This document shows, piece by piece, positions 14,901-42,961 of a DNA stretch of 64,000 nt. This stretch comes from Pipra filicauda (lineage: Eukaryota > Chordata > Aves > Passeriformes > Pipridae), in the NCBI RefSeq assembly GCF_003945595.2, contig NW_024105087.1, positions 1,927,001-1,991,000 on the forward strand, written 5' to 3'. Under the pieces are notes generated by a model that saw only the letters and a list, made by a program, of their open reading frames with translations, ran no database searches and had not been told where the DNA came from. A program made the translations under genes and the position numbers. Each line of letters starts with the position of its first letter. The stretch's first letter is position 1.

Positions 14901-15825
14901 TAAGTTTTAAAAGGTCTCCTCATATTTTGGGTCCACTATTTTTGCTTAAGCTATGATTTGGTTGCCTTTTTAAAATAACACAGTATTGCATTTTTAGTCT
15001 TCTTGAACAGCATTCATGCAGTGATTAAAATAGAAATTTTTTAGATGTATAATAGTTTAATACAGTAGCAGAAAGTCTAAGGATAGAAAAATCACTCTTT
15101 AAAAGTGAAATACATTTTATCTGTTTTATAGAAGCATTTTAGAAATCCTATTTTATAGTTGCACTACATTTTCATTTTAGATACTGTAGATTTTTAACGA
15201 CTTTCTAATTTATACAATTTTTGTTTCATTGTCAAAACATTTAATTATATCATGTCTTGAAGGTGTAAAGCTGTCAAATAAATCAGAGGCTCGGTATAAA
15301 CATTTGGTGAATTGCTTTTGCTACCATACTGTAGTTGTTACTGGGCAGTTAGTGGAACTTTTTTAAAGCGTTTACTCAGCAGGTACAGGACAACACTGGT
15401 ACAATGAATTGCTGATTGCTTGTAAAACAGCAGGTAGTAATGCCCTCACTCTTTGTAACTCTGCTTTGTAAAATCAAGTGGCAAGAATAGCCTGGCAGAG
15501 AGAGCCAAGGCACAGCGAATATAATTCCTGCCTAAGGGCTGCTGGAGATTGCCAGTCTTATTTAAAAAAAAAAAAAAAGGTATGTGTAATTGTTACTGTT
15601 TTCCATAGCACAAAAAAATGAAGTTCCCACCACTAGAGGGAAGGGACTGCCTTCATGCTTTGAAAAATTTGGCAGCACGGGGAATGGAAAGGCTGGATTT
15701 CTGGATGAAGGCCTTAATAGCCATATTAAAAGAAAATAAAATAACCAAAAAAGCTAACAAAAAAAAATAATTCAGCAACTTGGAGGTGGTTTGAAAATGT
15801 TTAACCTCCTGAAGCAGGACAAGCC
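8929..15825 (+). other. LRBA: LRBA intron, featureless AT-rich stretch
   Basis: Intronic sequence with no exon, gene or recognisable mobile element. The short open frames on either strand have no recognisable domain. The minus-strand frame at 9061-9294 is slightly GC-richer than its surroundings but resembles no family I know. Minor simple-sequence patches occur: TG-rich near 11270 and GA-rich near 14010. Confidence 0.65.
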
Positions 15826-15844
15826 TTTTTTTTTTTTTTTTTTT
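15826..15844. repeat. T19 homopolymer
   Basis: A run of 19 T at the 5' flank of the GC-rich block that follows. It is a simple-sequence tract and no retroposed body was recognised next to it. Confidence 0.8.
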
Positions 15845-16124
15845 AACCAGTATTTTGTCGCGGTGTCAGTACAAACTGCAGGGCTGCCCAAAGCCGGGCT
15901 TGGATGAAGTAAATTAGTTCTACTTTGAAGCTTTTCTTCTCTGCCCCTTTCAGAGTGAATGGGGAGGCCCTGGGCTGAAAGCTGCTTTTCATTAGTGCCC
16001 CCACATACCTATTTGAAAGGAAGAGCTCTCTTAGCACACACAAGCACGGGGCTAAAGGAAAGCTTCCTTTCTCGGCCACAAGCCCGTCGGCTGCACGGCT
16101 CCTTGCCTCTCTTTCCAGTCAGGT

Positions 16125-16500
16125 GGTTCCCAATCAGAGTTAATTACTCCGGTCATTTATTCTAATCGCCCTCCCTCGGTGGCGGGGTGGCACCGTTTGA
16201 AGCGGGCCGGGTTTGAAAGCCGCCGCAGGGTCCCCGGCAGCGGCTCATTAGCGCGGCCGGGCGCTGGGGCTGCTCCGCCGGGGACACCCAGCGCCCATTA
16301 ACCCCTTCCTTCCCCTCCCCACTCTGCCTGCGGCAGGGAACGGGGCTCCGGTATCCCGGCACTGGGATGCGGGGCCAGAGCCGCCGGTGCGCTCCCCGGC
16401 AGGCGGGAGCGGCGCTTTGCCGGCTGCGGCATTCCCGGAGTGGGGACCGCCGGCCCCGCGGGGAAGGGCATCCCCAGCTGCCTTACCCGCCATTTTATAT
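16125..16500. promoter_or_regulatory. Intronic CpG island with promoter-like motifs
   Basis: From about 16165 to 16500 the sequence turns sharply GC-rich and carries roughly three dozen CpG dinucleotides by eye, whereas CpG is rare elsewhere in the window. Just upstream are a CCAATCAG box (16130-16137, NF-Y type) and TTAATTA (16140-16146, homeodomain type). At the downstream edge lies CCGCCATTTT (16487-16496), which matches the YY1 core. CpG islands inside genes usually mark orphan promoters or developmental enhancers. No LRBA exon lies near, the nearest being more than 10 kb downstream, so this is not the host gene's promoter. Short open frames on both strands across the island are what GC-rich DNA gives by chance. 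Its role is inferred. Confidence 0.6.
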
Positions 16501-16629
16501 TGTTGCCAAACGTACCAAAGGGTTTTTTTGCTGTTCGGCATTTACCTGGAGTAATTAAAGTAAAGGGTAGAGTTGAAAATACAGAGCTGGTTTCCCATCA
16601 TACGCTCTCTGGGGTGGTGCTCTTGAAGC

Positions 16630-16975
16630 TTTGGTGATGGAGGTTGGAGGAGGTATCCACAGCCCCGAGGTGACAGAGTTTGAAGGAGATAGTGATGGCA
16701 CTGAGGAGGCTGGAGGAGATAGATACCTGCATCTGTGAGATGACAATTGCTGGAGGAGGTACCTGCATCCCTGAGATGGCAGTTGTTGGAGGAGGTACCT
16801 GCATCCCTGAGATGACAATTGTTGAAGGAGGTACCTGCATCCCTGAGATGACAATTGTTGGAGGAGGTACCTGCATCCCTGAGATGACAATTGTTGGAGA
16901 AGGCACCTGCATGCCTGAGGTGATAGAGTTTGGAGGAGGTACCTGTGGCACTGAGGTGACAGAGGGTGCAGGGAC
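16630..16975. repeat. 36-bp minisatellite array
   Basis: About nine to ten tandem copies of a 36-bp unit, whose core reads GGAGGAGGTACCTGCATC followed by a CCTGAGATGACAATTGTT-like half. The central copies (about 16724-16905) are nearly identical. Copies at both edges share a diverged variant containing GAGGTGACAGAG, as expected when an array grows from its centre. Because 36 is divisible by three and the unit has no stop in several frames, long spurious open frames run through it on both strands (for example 16555-16977 on minus and 16680-17000 on plus, where a 12-residue period with core GGGTCIPEM appears). I treat these as by-products of the repeat and not as genes. Confidence 0.85.
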
Positions 16976-18138
16976 ATCTGCAGCAGTAAGTGCCCTGTGA
17001 TGTGGTGGTGGTACTAAAGAACTGTGGGGACCTTCAGCTTTCCTGGGTAAAGTCAGGCCCTTATGGCTTTTAACAGCCTCAGACTTTGAGACAAGGACCC
17101 GGTGCTCTTCTTGTGCTTAGCATACTGTGGGTAAGGTAAGCCACTCCACAGGCATGGGATTTTATTTAAAAAAAAAAATCATCTATTAGTGTTACCTTCA
17201 GTCAGACTAGGTGGTTTTATTAGAATGTTATCTCATTAAAACCTTGTAATTTGGTTGCTGCTACTTTAAAACATGGCATAATATTGTGCTTGGGGTTTTT
17301 TGTTTTTGCATACTTTTTAAGCTTGTTCTTTTTCCATCCTGGCAAGTAATGTCATAGATGGTTGTTGTTTTCCCTCTAAAGAGCAAGAGCTGCCCCTAGG
17401 AGTTCAGTCTCTGAATTAAATGTTTATTTGGAAGATGGGAGTTAAATATAATTTTATTACAGTATATTTTTATTTTATTTCAAAATGTTAGGGGGTTTTT
17501 AGGACACCTGTGAAGACAAAATTATACTACTTACAGAAGGGAAAATTCTAGTGTTTTCTAGCATCTTATTTAGCTTAGTACTGGAGAAAAGGTAATTGAT
17601 AAAAATGTTAAAAACCGACCATAATCTTTTTTAGCATGTAACCTCTGAATGTTCATAGTATTCATCTCCTATGCCCTTCACACTAACATGGTTCATGGCA
17701 GAGTAATATAAAGGTTATGAAAAGTTTGCTCTCAACTGGCTACAGAATGTCTGTTGCACTTGGAGGTGTTTATGCCTTGGTTTCCTGAGCATGCTCAATA
17801 TACTCAATATATCACTTGCCGTTCTGTGTACAGCTGTCAGTGGAAATTTGAAGCTGTTTAGGTGCAAGAAGGGAATAAAATCTAGAAGAAATTACTCTGT
17901 CTACAAGAAAGTATTGTGAACAAAACTATTTCAAACTCAACATGCAATACATGATGAAATTAGAATAAAAACATAGAGATTTCTCATTCTCTAAGAATGG
18001 ACATTTAAAGAAGTAATTAATAAATACAATCCATTTTCAGTTTGATTTCTTTCAGGCATTGAACATGACTCCTGAGAGCTCTTTGTTCTGTTATGAATTC
18101 CAGTACTAGCCAACCTACTCCCAGGGAACATGAGACAG

Positions 18139-18156
18139 CCCAGTGGATCCACTGGG
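18139..18156. repeat. 18-bp perfect palindrome
   Basis: CCCAGTGGATCCACTGGG equals its own reverse complement. It sits in unremarkable intron sequence, and neither flank extends the symmetry. Confidence 0.9.
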
Positions 18157-21100
18157 ACAGGGCATGACAAAGAGTCAAGAGTGGGGCAGTGTCCTCCTTA
18201 ATCAGGAGATTGAGGAAGCTTTTGTCCTAGTGTATTTGATAGAAGGTGGGCCACCCTTAGCACCAGTTTGTCTAGATCAGACTTCCTGATAGCTTGCTTA
18301 GCAAATGTGCCAGAAAAAGAGGCTAAATGAGAACCTGCTGTGTTTGAGCAAGTTTGCAAAGAGCATTTAATTTTCCAAATAGTATATTCCACATATCTGA
18401 TTTTTTTTTCTTAGATGCTGAATGTCTTTGGTGCACAAATTCTCCCGTTCTCTGTAATCTTCAAATTATGATTCTGCTTTGTAATCCCATGTAAATACCA
18501 ACTTTAAGGAGTCTTATGACCTTGCCAAACACACCTTGTGTTGTCCTGCTAAGCAGCCACTCAGAATGGCGTTATGGAAGGTCAGGGCTGCACTGTTCAT
18601 AATCATCTCAAGGAAGCAAATCCTGTTCTTATCTATGTGTGTTAGCCCCAGGGTGGGTTACACGTTTGTCCCACATGATGATATAGTGCCGTTTCCTATT
18701 TTTGTAGCTGTTTGATTTATTCAGATGTGGTACCCTAATTGCCTTTTTAAATCTTGTGTTCTGTTCCCCAAAAGCTTTGGAATAGTTCTATTCTGTGAGT
18801 TAACAGACAAGTCAAATTACGAGATTGAAATGACTTGTCTGCCTGACTTGCATCTAAACTGTGTTTTAAATTTTAAATTCCTTGACCTTTTGTCATACCA
18901 TTTCCTAATCTTAAACAATTTTTTCTAGACCATTTTTTTTCCACACAACTGGCTTCAAAGACAAATTAGATTAGTCTCTACAACTCTTAAGATGTTTGCT
19001 TGTGCTGTTTGCAATGATTTGAAGGCCATGTGTTTGCAACTGTTTCTGTCTCCTCTTACATGCATACTGATACTTGTTGATCATCACAGTTCTTGTGAAT
19101 TGCGTATACAACTGACACATCAAAGCGAGGTATAAATGCTGCAAGCTGTAGAAACAGAGTGCAAAAATAAAGCAACAGCTGACTTTTAGGGCTTACAGAG
19201 CAAATCCTACAAAAGGAAGAAAAGTACAAGCGGTTTAAATGTAAAATACATTAAAAAATCACTAGTTTCTCACAGCTTGAAGTGTATTGTGCTGTCATTA
19301 ACCAAACAGTATGTTTAGGCTTAAACTTCGAGCATTAAATGGGCTGGTAGTATCCAGCCTAAATGCTTAACATGAGATCTGTTCCAACTGTAGTTTTGTC
19401 TGTTCACAGAAACCAGGTTTTGTATTTTAATGATACAAGTTCAGTTCATATTTATGGTGTTTTCTAAAACTTCGTGACCTTCACTGCAGTCACTCAAGTT
19501 TCACTGTATACTGCATTCAAATTATGCTAGTTGTGTATTCAGTAGGGTAAACCCCCACCACTGATTAAGTGTGCTTTAGTAGTTCCCTGAATTTCAGAAT
19601 TTGACCTGTTTGGAGCTTCAGTTTTTTAAAAGGTTGTACAATCTCAAAGGCAAGCAAGCATTACGTGGTTCAAAATTTTGTAGTGCATGTTTTGCCCTCT
19701 CTCTTAACAGGAAAGAATCTGTAACATAAAAAGGTGAGTCACTGTTTACCATCCTTTTGGAGGTGCTGGGTACTCACGTTCAGGAACAACTGTGATCCTG
19801 TTGACAAAGCTCAGGGAGATGCCAGGCAGAAGTCCCTTGGCTAGAAGTATGAAAGTTAACTGAAGTGTTAGAAGCAGTTTACCTGCCTTAACATTCTGAG
19901 AGAAAAGATAACCAGCACAGAGAACTGGCATTGTGAAATGCACTCATATGTTGTGGGATTTTGGTGTTTGGTGGTTGAGGTTTTTTTTTGTTTAAACACC
20001 CGTCATTTAAACTAATTTCACTGAGCCAGCTATCAGCTGTGTGGTTAACAGCCTGTGCTTCCATGGGTAATAGGTTCCAGATCCAGGCTGTCAGTCTTCA
20101 TGCCAACAAGTGCTGGAGGAACTGGGAGAGGAATTGCTGAAATCTGGGGAGAAGGGAACTTCCTGCCTCTTTTTGGTGCTGTGTGTGAGGATTTTCATTC
20201 CCTGTCTTGACCTCAGGGATATTGATAACTTTTCTGCAGGAGAGAATCCTCTTAACAATGTAGCAGACATTTTAAATGTGGACAATAAATGCAGGGATGT
20301 GGTTGGAGGAAGTGGAAATGGTGGATAACTCAGCAACACCTCCTGGTGTTATAAATACTTGCTTTTAGCCATGTTTGTAGTAATAAATAGTTATGGTTTA
20401 ACCAGTCATAGTAAGATTTTCTGTTTGTCTTGGGAAAAGGTCAAATGCAAACCACATATATCAGTATTATCACAGTTATAAATAATGTTAGCCATTTGTG
20501 TGATTTCACAATTTTAATTAAATATGGCTTTTATATATTGTTTTTCATGTAGGAGAATTTAATAAAGACCTCATGATTATTTTTTTATTCCTACCACAGT
20601 TCTATATCCTTTCTAGCTCTGGCTCAAACCAAACAATTGGGAAGAAGCCATTCTTGGTATGTCTTTTGGAGAACATCTTTTGGTTCTAACAGCCATATGC
20701 TTGTGTCATCTTCTCACGTGTAACTTTGAAGATCCTGAAGCCAGGATCTAAGTATAAGTTGCTCTAGTGAGAAGGCTGTGGAATTGCTCACAAGAGTGAA
20801 GATAAACCTCTGTGTAAATGTTTTCACTTTTGGCACCTAGGGTAGATGTCTAAACTTTGAAACTTAAGAATAAAAATGAAGCATTTGATCTGTTTATATA
20901 CTGTTCATGTTGCCTTAAAATACTTATCTCAAATTTGCGGATTATCAAAGATGTACCAGGAAATATTTTTTTAAGGGTGATCACTTTCCTTTATGGAAAC
21001 AGTAGCTATGAATGCTCCAAGTTTTCGTATTCACCAAAATCTTTTATTCCTGACACCTAATGATAGACATTTTAGTTGAGAATAAAGTCAAATTTTAAAG

Positions 21101-24100
21101 GAAATGTAGCTTTCATTTTATAAAATACACAGCAGCTGTCTGACTTGTCTATTTAAACTACAAAATAGCTGTTGTAGACTGAATATACAAATCACCAGAA
21201 GTTACAAAGGTGATCAAGATTTTTAGCTGAACGTGCTCCTAACTGATTCTTATTTTGCTAATAATTGAGATATGAGTTAGTCATTAAATTGCAGAATATT
21301 TTTCTTTCTTTACATTCTGCTTATGCAGGATATACCTTGCCACAGAATTTCATTAAGTTACACTATTACTCAGATTTTCTTTTTTGTCATTACTTGGTAG
21401 CTTATTGTTAAATATAGAGAAGAAGAAACAGAGGAATGGAAGTTTATCTTCCAGAGTTCTCCTGTGTCTGAGCTTCTCCTTAGACTGTTGATATCCTTTG
21501 TTCTGTAAGATCAGTCGTCTTTGGTAAAGCATCTGAGTTAAATGTTTTTATGAAGATTATATTTTCCAGAGTTCTTTTTCTATTTTATCCTGGTATCAGT
21601 AACCAAGTGAAATAAAGTAAAATGCTGCCTTTTGTTACAACTGTAATGAAGAATTGGCAGTGCGTTTCTGGAACACACACAAAAGGAAAAATGAAATAGT
21701 TCTTATAAGGTTATCTGTAAAGTAATTGCTCAGTTTCTGAATATTTCATGCTTAAAACAAATTGCAAAATGCAGTAAATAAAACTAAATGCGTTTGCTTG
21801 GAACAGTTATTTAGCAAGTTAGAAACCAGCAGTCACATAAACAGTTTTGATGTCCGTTTCATCCTTCTGAAATTTGTATTACCTCATGCAGAACTAGGAG
21901 TTTTCTCCTTACTACATCTGCTGTCCTCTCCCTTCTGATATCTTCAAGGCAGGCTCGAGTTCAGTATCTTTCTAATAACTTTTTATACATCTTTTTTCTC
22001 AGATGCCTAACCGTGCGATCAAACAGTGTTGCTGGTTAAAGTGTGTTTGGTAATTTACTTTTAAATGCTGGAGGTTACTGAGAAACCTCAAAAGATAAAG
22101 CCAGCACTTCAAGAGTTAATATGTTATTAGGAGGACAGGAAATCTGGCAACTATTGCAGAAACTAGACCTAATGGTGCACACAAACAATTTGTCAGTCTT
22201 GGTAAATGTGAATAGCTTTCCGCAAAGTGGCCGCATTTGCTTTGTTTGAACAGCCTAAACTTTTCCTTTTCGGACTTTAAATCTTAGAAGTGAAATGTGA
22301 TCCACATATTGAATCAAAATAATTTAATTCAAAACATATTTTGATTGGAACAAGGTTGACGTGGAAAGAAACTCTAGAATAATAAAAAAAAAAGTTGAAA
22401 GGACTTTCTATCATATATTTAGCAGGAAAATTTGAAACAGTTCTAATTAGGCTGAAAAAAACAGCCTTCTTCATTGTAACTTACTAAGGTCATATATCAG
22501 TGTTAAGGCAGTGTTACCAACTTGTGTCTGAAAGCCTACACATGCAAACATTGTTCCAGTTGTTTGGTTTTGTTGGGGTTTGGATTTTGTTTGAATGCAT
22601 GTGCACACACATAGTTCCAAGCCAGAACATGTGCTTAGTTTAAAGTAGTTACCTGGTCCTGCAGTTATGTGGGTGTTTTGTCATGTTCAAGAAGAGTATT
22701 TTTCACCTGAAAATTGTGGTTGTGCTAAAGATGTGTGAAATCCTAATTCGTGCTTTTCTGTTCATACATAAATATTTTTTCAAAAGGAACGTAAAAGAGA
22801 CTCCATTATTTTAAATATTTCATAGGAAATTCTTTAGTTCAGGGAGGAATTGAAATGTTTAGTCCATTAAAGGCAATTTTTTGTACTGGAGATATGTAAT
22901 TTCTTACTTGCTGATGTAGTATATTCCTGCGTTTGTTTGGTTTTTTTGTTGGTTTTTTTTTTTCAATTGAGTGAATAGGAAAGTTTATTCATGTATGAGC
23001 AGTTTTGGTTTCTCATCAAATTTTCTCCTTTAATTTTAGCTATATAAACCACATGTTGTGTAGGTTGCACTTCTGTCTTTCCAATAAGAGTTGCGTGCAT
23101 GCTTTATGCTTTGCTTCAAAATCATTTAACTTTAGGTCAGCATAGGAATAAGGCAAGCTGGTCATTTATTTCTAAACAGCTTGATTATGAATATATATCT
23201 GTGCTGATGAAAAAAATGCAGTTAAGCCTTTCATCTAATTTCAGCATTGGAACATCCCAAACTCAAGCACAGTATATATTCATTTTTAATAGACATAATT
23301 TCATATGCTGTATGTCATTGCATGAAATCTAAAGCAGAAATAGGAGTAGAGGACAAAAGCCAATAGTAGTCACTTTAAAGATACAAATCTTGATTCCAAG
23401 GGGATAATATTGTTTAGGAAAATATATCATAATAAATGGTTCGAGAACTGATACTGGAAAAAGGAAAAATCTTTCCTAACCTGCTAGTCTTCTGTTCTGT
23501 CATTCCAGCCATGTTCTGCAAAATCATTTGTATCGGTATTAGACTGATGTTAGTCTTTGGTTGCCAGCAGTAAATTATTCTCCGTTCATTCCTTTCAGAA
23601 AACAGGACTCAATAAAATTAACATAAAATAGTGAATTTCAGAGTCATTCATGAAGAGGTAGTTTTGATTGCACATATTTAGTGGCATCAGATTGTGCACT
23701 TGAAAAATATTTATGAATAAACTAAAATTTCCTTGTAAGATCAAAGCTTCTATTTGTTGATGTGTCTGAAGTGTTTCTACCTTGGGAATAGAGAAATGAA
23801 AGTTACTAATAGGTGTTTGTGTTTGACATCTGTATACTGTACTTTTTAGCATATCTCAAGTGTTTTAGTCTCTGCCTAATAGATCTCATTAAAAAACCAG
23901 ATATCAGCCCCAAGACAGTTTGTCAAAGTTAATATGAGTCCCCGTGGACAGAATTGACAATTTGTGTGTGGCTTCACGTGACAGTCTTTTCATGGTCTTG
24001 TTTGATCCTTTAACAATTGGACATTAGTCACTGATTTGTTTTACAATAACTCAATAGGATTGAACATTACCGTGTTATGCTGGATGCTTTCGAGGGTTTT

Positions 24101-24365
24101 CTTGTTTTGCACGTTTTCTTTGTAGCAAACAGTAAATGATGTGCTTGGTCTGCCATGGGAGCTCTAACAATTGATGGGTTTGCTTTAAGAGCAGCATGGG
24201 AAGGATGTTCCTATCCCACTGCTGTGTGCTGTGTTTAACTTGAGCCTTAATGAGCAATGGCTGTCCTGGATGCTTAAGTAATCCTAAATGCTTAGCCATC
24301 CATACCCTTGGCTTAGTTTTGCAAGAAGTAAAGGCTAACAGTGATGTTTAAAAACAAAAAAAAAC

Positions 24366-24366
<1 letters not shown>

Positions 24367-24403
<37 letters not shown>
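24367..24403. repeat. A37 homopolymer
   Basis: A 37-base run of A, preceded by an A/C-rich stretch. A tract this long may mark the tail of a retroposed transcript on the + strand, but the 300 bases before it contain no recognisable gene and no polyadenylation signal was seen. Bird CR1 does not make poly(A) tails, so simple slippage is the likelier origin. Confidence 0.85.
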
Positions 24404-24405
<2 letters not shown>

Positions 24406-25118
24406 AAAGCCCACCAATCCCCCCGTTTTTATAACTGAAGGGTTATGCAAATTGCAACTTTTTTATTTCTCAGATGGTTTCTTAAGGAGGGCCCATACCT
24501 ACATAGTGGACACCAGCCTGGCTACAAAGTGCACTACATGGCCTGGTCTGGTCCACTGTGTTGTTTTCCTTGATAGTCTTATTTTTTAATCATTATACAG
24601 GCTGTTAATTGTTGTTCCTTCATTGGTTGTGTCATAGCATAAGCACTTCCCTCCAGCCAAGAGCTTAACTGTGAACCTGAAATGTCAGGCAAGCTTATTT
24701 AGCCTTTGAATTTGTGTGCTGTGTTTGGTCTGTCCTTCGGGGTCCTGATGTTGACTGTAGCCATTTTTCATTTAGCCCTTTTATTTGTGATTTGGCAACT
24801 AAGAAAGTAGATTTTAAATGACCTAATAAGGAAAAAAAAAATATACTTTGCATCTGTACAAATTACAAGTGTAAAATAATTTCAAACTTGAAAAAGAGAA
24901 GTAAATTCAGGATGGTCCCAACCATTCCATGAGAAGGCAAAGAGTGTGTTTTAGTTTTGCTTTTTTAAGGAAAAAAAAAATCTCATTTATACATATGTTA
25001 ATCTAAGGAGATTGCAGTGATATTCCTTTAGTTATTCATGTCCAAATGCTTTGTAAGGATAATATGACTCACTAAAAGTCTAGCTTTTGTAGAAAAGGAA
25101 AATATGAACAACTTATGC

Positions 25119-25160
25119 ACACTAAATATATATAAATATTATATATATATATATAAAAAT
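25119..25160. repeat. AT-rich simple repeat
   Basis: Short alternating AT tract, uninterrupted at 25141-25155, with AT-rich flanks. Ordinary microsatellite. Confidence 0.7.
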
Positions 25161-25729
25161 CATAAGTTCATAACACTATTTTTCTTGGCATTACATAGTT
25201 ATAATGATAACAGTAAGTATGTTCTAGGGTTAATTTTTTTTAGCAGGATAGCATGAAAATTAATTCTGATCATTGTCATTTGCTGAGCCCTGTAGAATTT
25301 TATGGCTGCACATTGTAGTATTATGGACACTCATGAGACTCCTGACTGGTTTTATCTTATTAAACAATTTTGAAATCATTAATTTTTAATTGACCTGCTT
25401 GTGGTTTTTTATCGTTTTAATTGTGTGTCTGTGTCTAAACATTGGGTGGGGATTTTTAAATTAAAAAGAAAAAAAAAAGAAAGAAAAAGTCCTGTCTAAG
25501 CATATATGTTGTAAGGTATTGTTATATGAACTTCCAAAGAGATACTAAACTGTGCGGTAATTCATTTTAAAGGATGCTTTCAGCAATTCAGTATCCTAAT
25601 AAAAGTAATAATAAAAAAAGAATGATATGATGTCTAAGATATGTACAGGTCTTTTCTTGATTGAAAGTTCTAATTAAGTGAATCGAGGAAAATTAACTGA
25701 AATTAGCTGTCAGAAAGTCACATTTAAAT

Positions 25730-26050
25730 GAGTGATGATCTGGTGTGGCAGTAAACATTTAAATGATATAAATTGCCATTTAAGTGTATGGTTTAATGTT
25801 TGTCATGCATTAATATGACATGAGACTGCAGTGACAATCAAGCAGCTTGCTCTAATTTGAACATATTTAGGGCTTTTGTGTGGAGTGCACCACACAAATT
25901 AAGACAATTGCTGGTTTTATGTGTCAATTTAAATCTTGTTTTCAGGCATCGGTTAATGAAACAAACCCATCATTTCTGTGTGCAAATTGCAGAGTGATTT
26001 CCCTGGTTTTCAGATTAATTTCAACTTCCTCTGCTCAAAATTAGGAATTT
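25730..26050. promoter_or_regulatory. Candidate conserved non-coding element upstream of exon A
   Basis: This block stands out by eye. It lacks homopolymer runs and is dense in homeodomain-type cores (for example GCATTAATATGACA near 25808 and CAAATTAAGACAATTG near 25895), E-box and TGACA half sites, and ATTTAAAT-like strings. This is the texture typical of vertebrate developmental enhancers. No open frame of note crosses it. The call is pattern-based only; cross-species conservation was not tested. Confidence 0.3.
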
Positions 26051-26872
26051 CCTTTGCAGGGAAAATGCCATTCATTTTGTTAGATGAAGAGAATATCAGT
26101 TTGTTATGTTGTTTTGTTTGCTAATTCAAATAAGAAGTACTTTGAACCCTCTGTATAAAATAGAAAAAGCAAATCCCGCTAGTGATTTAATCTAGATGAA
26201 TTAACTCTTTAGATGCCAATGGTTTTTAGGTTACCTTTTAATATAGTTGTGCTGTATCTAATACCAATGTGGAGAGATTCTTTATTTTTTGGATGCTTTT
26301 GTCTTTGGGATTGGGTTGTGACTGGATAACATCTTCAGAAAAGCAGCTTAATTGTTCAGCATAGTGCTTCTGTATAGGTTTTTCTGTATAAGTTTGTATA
26401 AGAGATGTATACAAGAAATGCATAGAAGTGATAGCAGTTTGGTAGTCCAACATGTTAAATAATTTGTACCCTAACATCCCTAGTTAGTTCCATTTCCCCA
26501 AATTTATCAATCTTCTCTCTGGCTGTCAGAATCAGATAATTGTGCTGTTATTATTCACCATGCAGATCACACAGAAAAACACAATTTCATCTTGAAAGTT
26601 CATAAAAACATAGCCAGGCTGTCTACAAAGGCACAAATGCTTTCCACTTACTGCTTTTTTGTCTTATTCTCCCTGTTACAGTTTTAAAAGCAGGGTTTCC
26701 TCTTTAGTGGGAAGTAGGGCATGAGACTCAGGCATCTCTTACAGGGCCCACCTTTTGTTTGGATAGAATGTCTAAAATACTCTTTGCAATTCTGTATTGT
26801 TACAGAACAATACTTGTTAAGGTAATTTTGTATGCTGTTAAAAAAAATGCTTCTGTGATTACCAAATGATGA

Positions 26873-42081
<15,209 letters not shown>

Positions 42082-42171
42082 GCTGTTGAAGCTCAAATAC
42101 GAAGTTTTGGACAGACCCCTTCCCAACTGCTCATAGAACCACATCCTCCAAGAAGCTCTGCCATGCAGGTG
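42082..42171 (+). CDS. LRBA: LRBA exon B: linker after the BEACH domain
   Basis: Internal coding exon of 90 nt, phase 0 at both ends, 30 codons: [20 protein letters not shown], then [10 protein letters not shown]. This is the conserved linker joining BEACH to the WD40 propeller in LRBA and NBEA, and the motif [16 protein letters not shown] is shared by both. The acceptor is CCAG (42078-42081) and the donor GTG|GTAAGT (42172). A competing donor three bases upstream (CAG|GTGGTA) would drop the last valine, but GTAAGT is far closer to consensus. Confidence 0.95.
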
Positions 42172-42961
42172 GTAAGTGCCATGTTAACCCTTTGTGACCT
42201 GCTGTTGTGCTCACTTCCTTTGCTGTCTTAAAGTTGCAGAACTGGCCACTTCACTTTGCTTTTATGTGGTCATGGAATTATGTTATTAAAAACAGCAGAT
42301 GAGTTATGATTTGGTAGGAGTGTATGCAGTGCTTAACTCTTTTTTTTTATTTATTGCTGAAAGGATTGCATTGATTTCTAGTACAGACTTTTTTTGTCAG
42401 TGTAATCTAAGAACACTTCATCAGTTGATTTTTGTTAATACCATACCTGTACAGGTGAGAGCCAGTCATCATGGAGACAATTTAGTTAATCTTTGGCAGA
42501 TTCCCCAAGAAGCATGGATTTAGGAGGTGGAACTTCCTTGTCTTTTCCCCCAGGCATAGGTTTTCCCCTAAAACCAGGATTACTAGGAATTCATGAGCTG
42601 AAACTAACATAGCAAAGAATGTGACTAAATGTGTTTTGCAGTAAAGCTAGGGTGATAAAATCCAGGCAGTGAGCATTAACATGCTTTCCCTTTTACCTCT
42701 ACTTGTGTCGAATATAATTTTATTATACAAACTATTATTTTATTACTGATTACTTTTCATATCATGTTGTGTGCAGTCTTTGGGTTTAAAATATCATTTG
42801 TGTTGTCATAGATCCAGAACTAAGTATGTTAAGTGATATTCTGACAAGTGGAGCTAATGGTCTACTAATTCACAGTTTTCAAAAGGTTATGTTCCCTTAT
42901 TGTTAAGATGAACATTTTACACTGCAATATAAGAAAAAGACATTTTCTTCTTGTATGTCCT

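Noticed and set aside
16555..17000. Long periodic open frames on both strands (140, 117 and 106 codons) with 12-residue repeats
   Set aside because: They follow from a 36-bp minisatellite whose unit has no stop in several frames. There is no upstream gene structure, and overlapping frames are equally open.
24075..24403. Processed pseudogene ending in the 37-base A tract
   Set aside because: No recognisable coding sequence or polyadenylation signal precedes the tract, and target-site duplications were not found. Slippage at an A-rich site is simpler.
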